From contig CAMWMF010000006.1 of assembly GCA_947175335.1 (NCBI GenBank), positions 24,442 through 88,441 on the forward strand: a stretch of 64,000 bases of DNA, read 5' to 3'. Shown one piece after another: positions 24,583 through 35,700 of the stretch. The notes under the pieces were generated by a model, which made no database searches, was not told the origin of the DNA, and saw nothing but the letters and a program-made list of their open reading frames with translations. This stretch comes from an uncultured Clostridia bacterium (lineage in GTDB: Bacteria; Bacillota; Clostridia; Christensenellales; Pumilibacteraceae). The position numbers were made by a program, and so were the translations under genes. How positions within the stretch are numbered: position 1 is the first letter of the stretch; each line of letters opens with the position of its first letter.

Positions 24583-26628
24583 ATGGCAAGTTTGTCTTTA
24601 AGACATATCTACAAGGTGTACAGCGGCGGCGTTCGTGCCGTAAGCGACTTCAACCTCGAAATCGACGATAAGGAATTTATCGTTTTCGTCGGTCCGTCCG
24701 GTTGCGGTAAGTCCACTACTTTGCGTATGATAGCGGGATTGGAGGACATTTCGTCCGGCGAGCTTTATATAGACGACCGTTTGGTAAACGACGTAGAACC
24801 GAAAGACCGCGATATAGCGATGGTTTTCCAAAACTACGCGCTTTATCCGCACATGACCGTTTACGATAACATGGCGTTCGGCTTGCGCCTTCGTCACGTT
24901 CCCGCCAAGGTTATTGACGAAAAGGTTCAGGAAGCCGCGAGCATACTGGGCATACAGCACCTTTTGAGCCGTCGCCCCAAGGCGTTGTCCGGCGGTCAGC
25001 GTCAGCGTGTCGCGCTCGGTCGTGCGATAGTCCGCGAGCCTAAGGTATTCCTTTTGGACGAGCCGCTTTCCAACCTTGACGCAAAGCTGCGCGTACAAAT
25101 GCGTACCGAGATCACCAAGATTCACCACAGACTTGCCACAACGTTTATTTACGTAACGCACGACCAGACCGAGGCTATGACGATGGGTACGCGTATCGTC
25201 GTTATGAAGGACGGTATCGTACAGCAGGTGGATACCCCTACAACGCTTTACGACAATCCCGCCAACCTCTTTGTTGCGTGCTTCCTCGGCTCGCCGCAAA
25301 TGAATATATTCAAAGCCAAGCTTATTGAGGAAAACGGCAATATTTACGCGCTTATCGGCGAGACCAACAAGGTAATGATACCCAAGTCCCGCGCACAGCG
25401 TATTTTGGATAAATCCATTGTCGGCAGCGACGTGCTTTTGGGCATTCGTCCCGAGGACGTTCGTTACGAGCAGGCGCTTATCGACGCTCATCCCGAATCT
25501 GTTATCGAGTCCACGGTTGACGTTATCGAAAACCTCGGTAACGAGACTATACTTTACCTCAACGTAGAGGGTAAGGAAGATTACACGATTGCGCGTGTAA
25601 ACGCACGTTATTCGTTCGAGCAGGGCGAAACGCTTAAAATGTACCTTGCTACCGAGCATGCGCATTTGTTCGACGCCACCACCGAGCTTACACTTATGGG
25701 CGTGCCCGATTACAACCTTATTCCGGCACAGGCAGTTGCTGTGGAAAACACGCTTGCGATTATGTTCGGCGACGTTTGCGTAAAGCTTCCGGAGGGATTG
25801 CTCAACCGTATTACCGACAAGTCGATTATAAATAACAAGGTCACGCTCGGTATTCCTCCCACCGCGCTCAAAGCAGAGGGCACGGAAGGCGACGTTTGCA
25901 TCGAGGGCGTTGCGGAATTCTTCGACAACTATCCGCGCTTTAAGGCGGTGTACATGTCCGTACCCGGACTTGCAAACAATGTTATCATGTCGCGCCCGCT
26001 CGACTATGAGTTCATCGGCGGCGAGTCGCTTAAAGTCTATCTCGATCCCAGCCAAATCCAGCTGTTCAATATCGACGGCGAGCGCATAATTTCCGACCGC
26101 GTTGTAACAGGCAACACCACTACCGGTACTGCGCTTAACGTTAACGGCGTTTACAACTACAAGTTTGCGGCTGCAAACGGCGGCAAGAACAAGCTGTCTA
26201 TTGAAAATCAGGACGGACTCAAAACCGCGGAAAACGAGACGCCTATGTATATTTTGCCGCGCGGCTTGGCTATCGACAAAGAATCGCTTGCCCAAACGCC
26301 TAAGATGGTGCTTAGCGGTATAATCAAAAACCTTGACGAGTACCACAAGGACGCTATCGTAACGGCGGAAGTAGCGGGCTTTGATGATGACATGACGGTT
26401 ATCATTCGCAACTTCTCCGGCTACAACAACGGCGACAAGATTAAGATGGTTGTCAATCCGCACGCGATTATGTTCGGCAAGTATGAAACGTTTGCCGAAG
26501 CAGTCAAAAAGCAGGAATCGCAAGAGGAAGGCGAGGTTCGCTATAAAGAGCTTACCCAAGCCCGCGAAAAGGAAAAAGCGATAGAGGAAGCGTCGGCTAC
26601 AGTCGATCAAAAGATTGCGGTTGAATAA
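24583..26628 (+). CDS. Oversized MsmK/UgpC-type ABC transporter ATPase with repeated TOBE-like region
   Basis: The N-terminal 235 residues are a typical carbohydrate-importer ATPase: Walker A GPSGCGKST (37-45), ALYPHMTVYDNMAFG, signature LSGGQRQRVALGRA (from 135), Walker B FLLDEPLSNLD (from 156), and THDQTEAMT. Normal members end near residue 370 after one TOBE domain (here 238-375, with LGIRPEDV). This protein has 681 residues: a second similar unit runs from about 384 (DKSIINNKVTLGIPP aligns with DKSIVGSDVLLGIRP) and a weaker third from about 533 to 650. No permease or binding protein is adjacent, so it may be the shared ATPase for several sugar importers. The in-frame sequence after the stop is also coding-like. 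Confidence 0.9.
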   Translation: MASLSLRHIYKVYSGGVRAVSDFNLEIDDKEFIVFVGPSGCGKSTTLRMIAGLEDISSGELYIDDRLVNDVEPKDRDIAMVFQNYALYPHMTVYDNMAFGLRLRHVPAKVIDEKVQEAASILGIQHLLSRRPKALSGGQRQRVALGRAIVREPKVFLLDEPLSNLDAKLRVQMRTEITKIHHRLATTFIYVTHDQTEAMTMGTRIVVMKDGIVQQVDTPTTLYDNPANLFVACFLGSPQMNIFKAKLIEENGNIYALIGETNKVMIPKSRAQRILDKSIVGSDVLLGIRPEDVRYEQALIDAHPESVIESTVDVIENLGNETILYLNVEGKEDYTIARVNARYSFEQGETLKMYLATEHAHLFDATTELTLMGVPDYNLIPAQAVAVENTLAIMFGDVCVKLPEGLLNRITDKSIINNKVTLGIPPTALKAEGTEGDVCIEGVAEFFDNYPRFKAVYMSVPGLANNVIMSRPLDYEFIGGESLKVYLDPSQIQLFNIDGERIISDRVVTGNTTTGTALNVNGVYNYKFAAANGGKNKLSIENQDGLKTAENETPMYILPRGLAIDKESLAQTPKMVLSGIIKNLDEYHKDAIVTAEVAGFDDDMTVIIRNFSGYNNGDKIKMVVNPHAIMFGKYETFAEAVKKQESQEEGEVRYKELTQAREKEKAIEEASATVDQKIAVE

Positions 26629-26736
26629 AAGCCCGCCAAAAAGACAACGACCACCAAAAAAGCCACGACTACCAAAAAGGCAGCTCCCGCCAAAAAGACC
26701 ACGGCGGTAAAGCGTCCCACGGCTAAAAAGAAATAA
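26629..26736 (+). other. In-frame Lys/Thr/Ala-rich coding-like tail beyond the ABC ATPase stop
   Basis: Directly after the TAA (26626-26628) and in the same frame are 35 sense codons and then TAA (26734-26736). They read as histone-tail-like sequence: KPAKKTTTTKKATTTKKA, then PAKKTTAVKRPTAKKK. All codons are ordinary Lys, Thr, Ala, Pro, Val and Arg codons. There is no start codon with a ribosome site. It looks like a former or conditionally read C-terminal tail of the ATPase. Confidence 0.6.
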
Positions 26737-26754
26737 TCATTAATACAGTTAATC

Positions 26755-26791
26755 AAAAAGCGAAAGTACAATAAGTACTTTCGCTTTTTTT
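26755..26791 (+). terminator. Terminator after the ABC ATPase gene
   Basis: Perfect 15-bp stem AAAAAGCGAAAGTAC / GTACTTTCGCTTTTT with an AATAA loop and a T run. It lies beyond the second in-frame stop, so the Lys-rich stretch is within the transcript. Confidence 0.92.
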
Positions 26792-26820
26792 GTTTGTAAT
26801 AAATGGGATGAATAAGTAGC

Positions 26821-26856
26821 AAAAAAACACCCGCACAGTCTGTAACTGTGCGGGTG
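26821..26856 (-). terminator. Terminator of the cysE-cysS operon
   Basis: Stem CACCCGCACAG / CTGTGCGGGTG with a 7-base loop, followed on the minus strand by a run of seven T. Confidence 0.88.
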
Positions 26857-26889
26857 AAGTATTATTAGATAGAAAATGCACTTTTCATG

Positions 26890-26948
26890 ATAATTCCGAA
26901 TACACAATTCCGAATTAATTCTGCATTCTTAATTCTTAATTCTTAATT
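26890..26948 (-). repeat. AATTCCG/AATTAAG dispersed repeat overlapping the cysS stop
   Basis: ATAATTCCGAATACACAATT followed by AATTCTGCATTCTTAATTCT and two more TTAATTC units. On the minus strand the last units encode the final residues of CysS (ELRIKN and the stop), so the repeat extends into the gene. Confidence 0.78.
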
Positions 26949-28323
26949 CGTATCCGTCTTTGCCGTCGAGTACGGTATAGCCGAGTGCGTCCAGTTCGGC
27001 GCGCAATGCGTCGGAGGTTGCCCAGTCCTTGGCTTTGCGTGCGGCAAAGCGCTTGTCGGCAAGCTGTTTGACCTCGTCGGGAATATCCTGATGTACTTGC
27101 TCTTGGGGTAAGTGCAAATCAAGTGCGAAAATATCATTCAGCTCGACAGCCGCGTCATAGACCTCGCGGCACGCGTATTTTGCCATTGTCCACAGTTCGC
27201 CGAGCGCGAGCGGGAAGTTAAGGTCGTCATATACGGCGGCGATAACTGCGGCCTTTTGCGCTTGTACTTTTTGTGCAGTTTCGGCGTCGGCTTTTGGTGC
27301 CGATTTGCAAGCGGAAATAGTCGAGCGCAGACGGTTGTACGCTGTGGCTGCGCCGTTAAGTCCGTCAAATGTAAAGTTCAGTTTGTTGCGGTAGTGTGTG
27401 TTCAAGCAGAAGTAACGGAAGGCGAGCGGGGAGTAGCCCTTGGAAATAAGGTCGTCAATGGTGTAAACGTTGCCGAGCGACTTGCTCATCTTGCCGCCGT
27501 CGACAAGCATGAACTCGCCGTGCATCCACAGGTTCACGACCTTGTGACCTTCCAGCGCCTCGCTTTGCGCAATCTCATTTTCGTGGTGAATGGGAATATG
27601 ATCGACGCCGCCGGTGTGTATATCAAACCGCTCGCCGAGGAACTTTTTGCTCATAGTCGAGCACTCTATATGCCAGCCGGGATATCCCATGCCCCAAGGC
27701 GACGGCCATTGCATGATGTGGTTCTTTTCGGCTTTTTTCCAAAGCGCGAAGTCTGCGGGGTGACGTTTTTGCGTATTAACTGCGACGCGCGCACCTGCTA
27801 AAGCGTCCTCTATGTTGCAACGGGAAAGCTTGCCGTAGCCGTCGAATTTGGAAATATCGAAGTAAATGCCGTCGTCTGTTTCGTAGCCGTAGCCCTTGTC
27901 GCACAAACCCTTGACAAATTCAATCATTTCGGCAATGTTGTCGGTGGCTTTGGCTATTATTTCGGGCAAAAGAATATGCAGGCGTTCGAGGTCTTTAAAG
28001 AACACCTTGGAATAAAATTCGGCAATTTCCTCGGGCGTTTTGTTTTGCTTTTTCGCGGCGGTTTGCATTTTGTCCTCGCCGTCGTCGCCGTCGGACGTTA
28101 AGTGTCCTACGTCGGTAATGTTCATTACCGATTTGGTGGTATAGCCTGCATATTTCAGCGTGCGGCGCAGCTCGTCCATAAATACGTACGTGCGCAGGTT
28201 GCCTATATGCGCGTAATTATACACCGTCGGGCCGCAAGAATATGTGGTTACGACGGGTGGAGACAGGGGAGACAGTTCCTCTTTTTTGCGCGTAAGTGTG
28301 TTGTAAAATTTCAGTTTGTCCAT
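26929..28323 (-). CDS. cysS: Cysteinyl-tRNA synthetase
   Basis: The 464-residue class Ia enzyme charges tRNA-Cys. The zinc ligands are in YSCGPTVYN, HIECSTMS and DHIPIHHENE, the HIGH motif is the common variant HIGN, and KMSKS is exact (GGKMSKSLGN). The length is usual. The start is put at MDKLKFYNTL, 7 bases after the cysE stop; an in-frame ATG 18 bases upstream would overlap cysE by 11 bases and has GGAG too close. The last codons (ELRIKN, stop) lie inside a dispersed AATTAAG repeat, so the natural C-terminus may have been altered by the repeat. It is in an operon with cysE. Confidence 0.96.
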   Translation of the reverse strand: MDKLKFYNTLTRKKEELSPLSPPVVTTYSCGPTVYNYAHIGNLRTYVFMDELRRTLKYAGYTTKSVMNITDVGHLTSDGDDGEDKMQTAAKKQNKTPEEIAEFYSKVFFKDLERLHILLPEIIAKATDNIAEMIEFVKGLCDKGYGYETDDGIYFDISKFDGYGKLSRCNIEDALAGARVAVNTQKRHPADFALWKKAEKNHIMQWPSPWGMGYPGWHIECSTMSKKFLGERFDIHTGGVDHIPIHHENEIAQSEALEGHKVVNLWMHGEFMLVDGGKMSKSLGNVYTIDDLISKGYSPLAFRYFCLNTHYRNKLNFTFDGLNGAATAYNRLRSTISACKSAPKADAETAQKVQAQKAAVIAAVYDDLNFPLALGELWTMAKYACREVYDAAVELNDIFALDLHLPQEQVHQDIPDEVKQLADKRFAARKAKDWATSDALRAELDALGYTVLDGKDGYELRIKN

Positions 28324-28330
28324 AACAATA

Positions 28331-28978
28331 TTATTCTCCATTGCTCCGATTTAACTCGGCTTGAATTTGTGCTATTTTGTTTTCCAGTAAATCTATGCGG
28401 CTTGTAAGCGCCGCAGTGTCGTCGGTTGTTTGCCTATCGACGCGCTGTCCGTTTAGCTTGACTATGCGTGCGGGCACTCCCACTACTGTGGCGTTTGGCG
28501 GAACCTCCCGCAAAACGACGGCGCCCGCGCCGATTTTTGCGCCATGACCGACGGTAAACGGGCCAAGCACTTTTGCTCCGGCACTGATTATAACGTCGTC
28601 TTGCACTGTGGGGTGGCGCTTGCCCTTGTCCTTGCCGGTGCCGCCCAGCGTAACGCCTTGGTAAATAACTACGTTGTCGCCTACGACGGCCGTTTCGCCG
28701 ATAACCACGCCGGTGCCGTGGTCTATAAACACTCCGCTGCCTATAACTGCACCCGGGTGTATTTCTATGCCCGTAAGCAGCCGCGTAAGTGCGGAAAGAA
28801 TGCGCGCGGTGACGAAGTACCTGTGAATGTAAAAAAAGTGGAACAGTCTGTATAGGACCAGTGCGTGGAATCCGCTCGAACACAGCGCCGCTTCCGGCTT
28901 GGACTTTGTGGCTGGGTCGTGGAGCATGACGGCGTTAAGGTCGCGTTTTATTGCGGCAAAAGCGGATAAAGATTTCAT
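28331..28978 (-). CDS. cysE: Serine O-acetyltransferase
   Basis: The 215-residue left-handed beta-helix enzyme makes O-acetylserine for cysteine synthesis. The catalytic region FIDHGTGVVIGETA and the acetyl-CoA loop GVTLGGTGKDKGKRHPT are intact, followed by GAGAVVLREVPPNATVVGVPARIVK. It is the short EpsC-type form without a long N-terminal helical domain. The C-terminus adds a predicted coiled coil (RIDLLENKIAQIQAELNRS). Its coupling to cysS, 7 bases downstream, links cysteine supply with charging of tRNA-Cys, an arrangement known in Bacillota. Confidence 0.95.
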   Translation of the reverse strand: MKSLSAFAAIKRDLNAVMLHDPATKSKPEAALCSSGFHALVLYRLFHFFYIHRYFVTARILSALTRLLTGIEIHPGAVIGSGVFIDHGTGVVIGETAVVGDNVVIYQGVTLGGTGKDKGKRHPTVQDDVIISAGAKVLGPFTVGHGAKIGAGAVVLREVPPNATVVGVPARIVKLNGQRVDRQTTDDTAALTSRIDLLENKIAQIQAELNRSNGE

Positions 28979-29041
28979 ATACCGCTATTTTATGCCGAAC
29001 GCACTCGGTTAGTGCAATCGTCAAAAGGCTTTTAAATAACT

Positions 29042-29073
29042 AAGCGCCGCGGCAATAATGCATAACGGCGCTT
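29042..29073 (-). terminator. Hairpin after the MarR gene
   Basis: Stem AAGCGCCG / CGGCGCTT with a 16-base loop. The T run on the minus strand is poor, so it may be a weak terminator. Confidence 0.5.
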
Positions 29074-29118
29074 TAATCAGTATACGTGGAACGAGTAAAA
29101 GGGGAAAAGATAATGTTA

Positions 29119-29523
29119 TTATTCTACGCCGTTAAGGAAGTTGATGGCCGCAAGCAATAACTCTTCGCCCTTTTGCATATCGTTATCGTCGAGGTTAAGC
29201 TGTTTGGCAACCGATTGGTCGAGAGCAGCGATCATGCGGTTAAGTTCTTCTTGTCCTTTTTGGGTTATTTTGTAATGTACGGAACGCATATCGTCGTCCG
29301 AGCGCAGCTTTTCGATAAGGCCTTCGGCAACCATGGTGCGTGCAAGAATGGTAAGGTTGGGTTTTGCAATGCAAAGCTCGTTTACGAGCGCTTTGGGGGC
29401 TAATACGTCGTTGCGCACCAAATAGAGGAAGCGCATTTTTTGGGAAATAACCGCGCCGTTTTCACTGTTCTTACAAAGTTTACGCGTTGTGGCGTTTATT
29501 GCAAGTATCTGTTCTGCCAGCAT
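29119..29523 (-). CDS. MarR-family transcriptional regulator
   Basis: This 134-residue winged-helix regulator is likely a dimer. The recognition part is APKALVNELCIAKPNLTILARTMVAEGLIEKLRSDDDMRSVHYKITQKG, with the wing at DDDMRSVHY. The start is MLAEQILAIN, chosen because AGGAG lies 7 bases upstream; the in-frame extension has no ribosome site. It has its own promoter and is divergent from the giant surface-protein gene, 240 bases away. The palindromic ATACGTAT between its promoter boxes (29570-29577) could be an autoregulatory site. Whether it controls the surface protein is unknown. Confidence 0.88.
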   Translation of the reverse strand: MLAEQILAINATTRKLCKNSENGAVISQKMRFLYLVRNDVLAPKALVNELCIAKPNLTILARTMVAEGLIEKLRSDDDMRSVHYKITQKGQEELNRMIAALDQSVAKQLNLDDNDMQKGEELLLAAINFLNGVE

Positions 29524-29561
29524 AATTTTCTCCTGAAAACTTAATAATTTTGACGGTTTTA

Positions 29562-29590
29562 ATATTAGCATACGTATTATTAAATGTCAA
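29562..29590 (-). promoter_or_regulatory. Promoter of the MarR gene
   Basis: On the minus strand: TTGACA (29590-29585), 17-base spacer, TAATAT (29567-29562). The spacer holds the palindrome ATACGTAT. Confidence 0.78.
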
Positions 29591-29704
29591 CGATTTATCG
29601 ACTGTTTTTTAAATTTATACTGTACACACCGTCGGGCACATTCGGTTTGGCTCAATGTCTACCAATTTTTTATAAATAACTTTATGTTATAGTCTTTTTA
29701 ATTA

Positions 29705-29734
29705 TTGACAAACAGTAACAATAAATGTTATTAT
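29705..29734 (+). promoter_or_regulatory. Promoter of the giant surface-protein gene
   Basis: TTGACA (29705-29710), 18-base spacer, TATTAT (29729-29734). GAGAGGTG lies about 5 bases before the ATG at 29765. Confidence 0.65.
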
Positions 29735-29764
29735 ATATTCGTATTACTGTACGAGAGGTGTAGT

Positions 29765-32700
29765 ATGCCTATTTCGGATGAAGTCATTGAGCTTGCACCG
29801 GTTAAAAAAACCAAAAAGACACTTATAATCATGATCGCCGGTATGGGAGTGCTGTTTGCGCTTGCCGTAGCGTTTTTGGTTATGTACTTAATCAAGCCGA
29901 GCGTGACCGAGGACACAAACCACGTTAAGGACATTACCTTGGTAGCAAACGAGCTGTTTTCGGAAACGGATGACGGCGAGTTAAAGTATTACGCTTCCAT
30001 AGGCAACGAGTACACGGTGTATTCCACACTGACTGTGGACAACAATTCCAGCACAAACGTGCAGTGGGATTTCGACCCGACTTTGCTGGAAATCAAAGAG
30101 CAAAAGAACGACGGCGAGCCGTGCTTAAAGTTCATACCGAGAGTAGGTATGCATGGCAGAACCGCAAAAATAACAGTGCGCGCACCCTCGCAGGTAAGCG
30201 AATCCAAAACGATAGAATTCACTATTGTCAACCAGGGCGCGGAAGACATTCAAGTCAAGCGGTACGGTGTAAGCGGCAACCTTACAACTGTTAACGGCGA
30301 CAATGTAAATCAAGAATTATCGATAACTGTTCCGTACTACACAATGAACGGGAGCAGAAACAACAAGCCGATTAACGTTCAATTCGAACAGCTCAGCAAA
30401 TTCGACCCCACTTCCGGCGAGTACGCAAAGCTCACGTCGGTATTGATTGACGGAAAGCAGTCGGACGCTGTTACAGTAACGTCAAGCGACGAAGAGATTA
30501 TATCCATCAACCAAGAAACGGTTTGGAACGACAGTTTTTCGTTTACCGCAAAAAAGAGCTCTAACAATCAATATGTAACAATCTCGATTACGGCAAACGT
30601 AAACAACGACCATGCCGAAGAAGTAACCAAGATTATCAAGGTCAAGGTTGACAGCAACGTCTCGCTCGGCTACGTCGATTCGATGTACGTATTCAACAAG
30701 CCGATAGTAAACGAGGAATTTGTCGCCAAATTGGAGACAAGCGGCAACAAGTCGCTTATCGATTCACAAAAGCTCAAGACTGAAATTACCAATGCTAACA
30801 AAGCGGGCGCGGCAATCAAGACCATGGCGTACAATGACGGTCAAATTGTGTCCAATAACGATTTTGCGCTTGTACTGCCTTACAGCAATACCAGCACAAT
30901 TGCATATAACGACATATTCAAGCACGTGTTGCTCAACCCGCTCGATATACAGTATGACGGCAAGGACATAACAACTTCTTGGTATAAGGATATCGAAGTA
31001 AGGTCGTCCGATACCAACATACTTGCGGTCACACAGGATAGCACCAGCGGCGTAGTTAAGCTTACGCCCAAGGACGTAGCATGGTTAAACAAAGACGGCA
31101 AGCCAAAATGCACTCTTACTTTTAGGGACAAAAAGCAGGGCAGTGCCGGTGCGTCGATAACTATCCCCGTACAAATTATTGCGCAAACCACCGAGGTGGA
31201 GCTTGCGTACGGCAGTAACAAAACTACTGCAACCAAACCCGATATAGAGGTAATGGCGTCGGTGGGCGGTCATTACGACGTAACTATGACGTATACGTTT
31301 GTCGCGCCCAACAAGGACAGTGCCAAAGTTCTTGCGGAAGAAGCTTGCTTAAACGATGCTTACAGGCTTGTCTTTGACAAGAGCGAAATGGACGTTACGC
31401 TAAAAGGCGATAACAAATTGTTAGAACCTAATACCGAGCGTCACGCTGATTTCGGCGACACGCTTACAAAGGTAAGCGGCGGCACAAGCACGGCTACGCA
31501 GTATAAGGCAACTATTACTTTTAACGTTACCGTCAAAATGGAAACGACGGGCGCCGCAGTATTCAGGTTTATCAAAAACGGGTCGGACATATACGGCGAC
31601 GCGGACGATACGGGTAGCCTTAAATCCAAGGATAAAGCTGTTGAGCTTTCCGCCTCTTTCAGCATAACGGAAAGCGCCCAGTCCGCATGGATTATAAAGG
31701 ACGATGACGTCAAAGACGATGATAACAATAACATAGGACTTGCAACAGCCCGTAATATCGTTACCAATAACGGCGAAATGGCCGGCAATTTTGTACGCAA
31801 GCCCGGATCGGATACGGAAGCGTCGGTCTACCTGCAAAACCAATCGAGCGGGGAAATCAGTATCCTTTCTCCGACAAATATCAAACAATTTGTCAGGGCG
31901 GACAAAGATTTCTTTGAAATTAAAAAATATACAACTGTTTCCAAAAACAGCAACCTATTAGCACGTGACAGAACGACGGAAATATTATCATTTGCAGGCG
32001 GTACGCCCGATTTGAACGAAGCCGGTTCGGTCACTTTCGAAGTACATAACGTAGGCAATGAAAAAATCGCGACGCTTACAATACATATTTATATTATCGA
32101 CGCAGTTACGGACATAATTCCGGTTAATGCTCAGCAGTCTACCGACTACGCGGCGGGAGTGTTCGGCTCGATTAAAGTAACCGACGTCAAGGCCGAACAC
32201 TATTTGAACAAAACGCCTACCGACTATACTTATTCCGGCATAAAGCTGTATTACAATAAAGGCGGCGCTACTTTTGACGATGCGACGGAAGGCGGCGTAA
32301 TTACATTTTCGTATAACGATACGCCGGTGTACAAGTTTGAAAAGAGCGACGGCGAGGGCAGGCTTACCGCACTCGTTGATATTTACGCGTTCAGCTACCA
32401 CAATAACGTCAACCTCGGCGACGTAGAGATTGAATTCTTAATTAACAATTCGGACGAATATATAGGCAAGTACTACGGCGGTGAGTTTGAATATAAGCAC
32501 AAAGCCAAAGTTTCGTTTGTGCGCATAGCGGACGGTGCAGCGTTATTTACCGATTCCGAATATCAAAACATGATAGAACGTGACGACGGCTTTAACGTAT
32601 CTGTCAGCCAAGATTCGGAAGCGTCTTTGTACGTCACTTCCACGGTAAACGTAGACGGTACAACCGTTTACGTAGAACGTGACGACAGTGGGCATATAGC

Positions 32701-35700
32701 GCCCGTCGAAAAGGCAACGTTTAGCTTGCCTACCGGTACGAGTATTACACCGACAACTAGCGATTCGCCGTCGCAAGGGCGTTACTATTCCATTGCATAC
32801 CGTTCGCCCGCAATATCTACCGAACGCGAAGTATATAGCGGTGCTTTCGTATACTATAATAAGAATAATACGCAAGTAGCGCTCACGTTTACCGTCAACA
32901 ACGAAACGCGCAAAATCAGTTCGATGGGCATTTATCTCGACAAGGCATGTACCGATGACGATGACCATTTGCTTACCGGCAAATCGCTTTTGTTCGGCGG
33001 GTTTATAAACCAAGCTGATTTATATTCCAATACTGTTTATGTAAGAGTGGCATACGAGAATCACCAGTCATCGTATACCTCATTCGAGGGCGCGGAATTG
33101 TCCTTGCCGTCGTACTTAAAGCTGGATGGCAAAAATCCTATTAGAGGCACTAATACATATGTTTTGCTTCCCGCTAAGTATTCTAGCAACAACAACTATG
33201 TGGAAATATTTACTTGCAGTATTACTCTTGACAAAGACGAGCAAGTAACCGACAACAAAACCGTTAAAGTTTGCCCTAGCAATAACAAAGATAAAAATGT
33301 TGTTTCGTTCACCGCCGACGTTCAAGCCGGTCTTAAAACGTTGATCATCAAAAACGGAGATGCTACGCAATCCATAACGGCTGGCAATACCGGCAGTGTT
33401 ACCACAACGTTCAACCTTAAAAATCCCACCGATACCAATACGCTCAATTTGTCGTTTGAATACGGCGCCACCAATAGCGAGGGTTACAGCTTATCGTACA
33501 ATCACACGGGCGCGGGGCTTAATGTTACGGTGCCTACCGCTGTGAACGGATTCGATATTTCCAACAATATCAAAAATGCTACTTCCGAGTTTGCCATTGC
33601 CTCAACTGAAAGTATCAAGACGGGCAAACAAAAATTCACGCTCACGTTTATCGACGAGTATAACGGTGCGGACGAAAATAACGTTTTTGTGCTCGAAATA
33701 GAGATAACCGTAACAATGGGCATTTACGAGCTTGCTTTTGAGGACGGCACAGATCCTACTGTTACGGTAACCGGCGCGACAGGATCGCAGGCGCTTACCG
33801 TTAAGGTTAAGTATAACGGCAACAATGCAGACACTCAGCCTTCCGCCGCAGTCATTAAATCCAAAGACGTGCTTGACGCTTATACCTTTGACGGCACGGC
33901 ATACACGCTCTTTACCGGTATTACTGTAACGCGCGATTCGAAAGACGCAACAGGCAAGACATTCACGGTACAAATCCCCAACAATATCGACCGTACGCAA
34001 AGCTACTATTTGCGACTTGTGTGCGACGGTGTTGTTTACAAGGCCGACGATCATCTTCGTTCGATTAAGATAAGCACGCTTACTTCTCATATCGTGTTTG
34101 ACGACGGTAATTCCGTCAAGCCTACGCAAGCGCAGGGCGCAGCTTGCCCGTCGGCAAGCATTGTCGTGACGTCTGCAAGCGACGTGTTCAGTCTTAAAGT
34201 AAACGTTGTCAACGACGGCACAAACGAAAAGGAAGGCGATGCAAAGCAAAGCAAAGTTGTTTACGGCTTATATACCGATTTTGATTGCACCAACGAGATA
34301 AAAACGGGAATGACTGCAAGTAACGGCACAATCAAGGTGACTAATCCAACCAAGATAAGGGATACTATTTACTATCTTGCCAAGTACACCGAGAAAGATA
34401 CGAATAAGGCGTACGAGCTTAAGGTCGCGCTTACGTACACCGTAGCGCCGTCTGCCGTTGCTATAAGCGGTGTGGATGCAAATGCGTTCGATTCCGCTAA
34501 CGACACGCTCACGCTTTACTACGGCAATGCAAACAACTACACGCAAGCTAATTTGTCGGGCAAAATAGATGCAACCACGGCATTTAGCGGCGCCTCGTAC
34601 ACGACCGAAAACGTTACGTACACAGCTGCATTGCAAAACGCAAGCGACAGTGCGTATCTTGATATTAGCGGGCTTGTGCTTAAGCCCATAGCCCTCAAAA
34701 ATAACGCGTTGACTACCGTTCCCGTAGTGGTAACGGCGACGTATGCCGGCGTAACCACAGACGAAAAAGTTTACAACGTAATCATCACTCCGTTTACGAC
34801 GCTCGCGCAGGGCAGCGGCTCGCTCAGCCTTTTGAACAAGGATGCGCAGTTGACCGTAACGCCTAATATCGCTACTTACGGCGGCTTCACTCACACTTAT
34901 ACTTTGTCTGCGGCTACGACGGATAACGGCGTGTTTGCTATCAACGGCGCAGACGATGTCAAAACAGTCAAGCTTGCGGAAGGCACATCTGCAAAGAAAG
35001 GCGCTTACTCGCTTACCGAAACAGTAAGCTATGCGTATGACGGTGCTGCTAACGGCGGAATTACGATGGTCGGCACGTTTGAAAGCACTGCTACGTACAC
35101 CGTAACCGTTGTAGGCGACTACGAATTGACCTTCGACCTTATGGCGGGCAACAACGTTATTACGCCTTACGTCAACACCAATGAATCGACAAAGTATTCT
35201 GTCGTTAACGAAAACTTAAATTACAGCGTAAAAGTAACCAGCGCGGATACGAGCTTTGTTACAACGAAGTACGGCGCTACCGTCACTCCCAACGTTGTCT
35301 CCGTCGCGGCGTTCGGCAGTGGCAAAACCGCAACCGTCACGTTAACTGCCAATGCAAGCGGCGCGTTTACGATTGCCGTAACTGCAACGGTGGGCGGACA
35401 AACGTACACAGTCACTAAAAATTATTACTTCGTTTACGGCGCAAACGTAGCAGCCAAGCTGTACATGTCGCAAAACGGTTCTGCGTATACCGTGTTTAAC
35501 GGTACCGAGCAGAATATCGATTATACCACAACTCCGTACAAATTTAAGTACGAGATTGACGGCATCTCTAACGACGTTAAGGACGAGGATATCAAGCTCG
35601 TTGTAAACGGCGCCGTCACCACAGAGGCGATGCAAAAGGAAGATAGCAAACGGTATTGGATAATAACCGCTACTAAGGCTACGTTTATGCGTATCGGCGC

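Noticed and set aside
24598..26610. A 670-residue open frame on the minus strand under the ABC ATPase gene
   Set aside because: It mirrors the ATPase codons exactly, has no motifs, promoter or ribosome site, and arises from codon bias; the plus-strand product has all ABC motifs.
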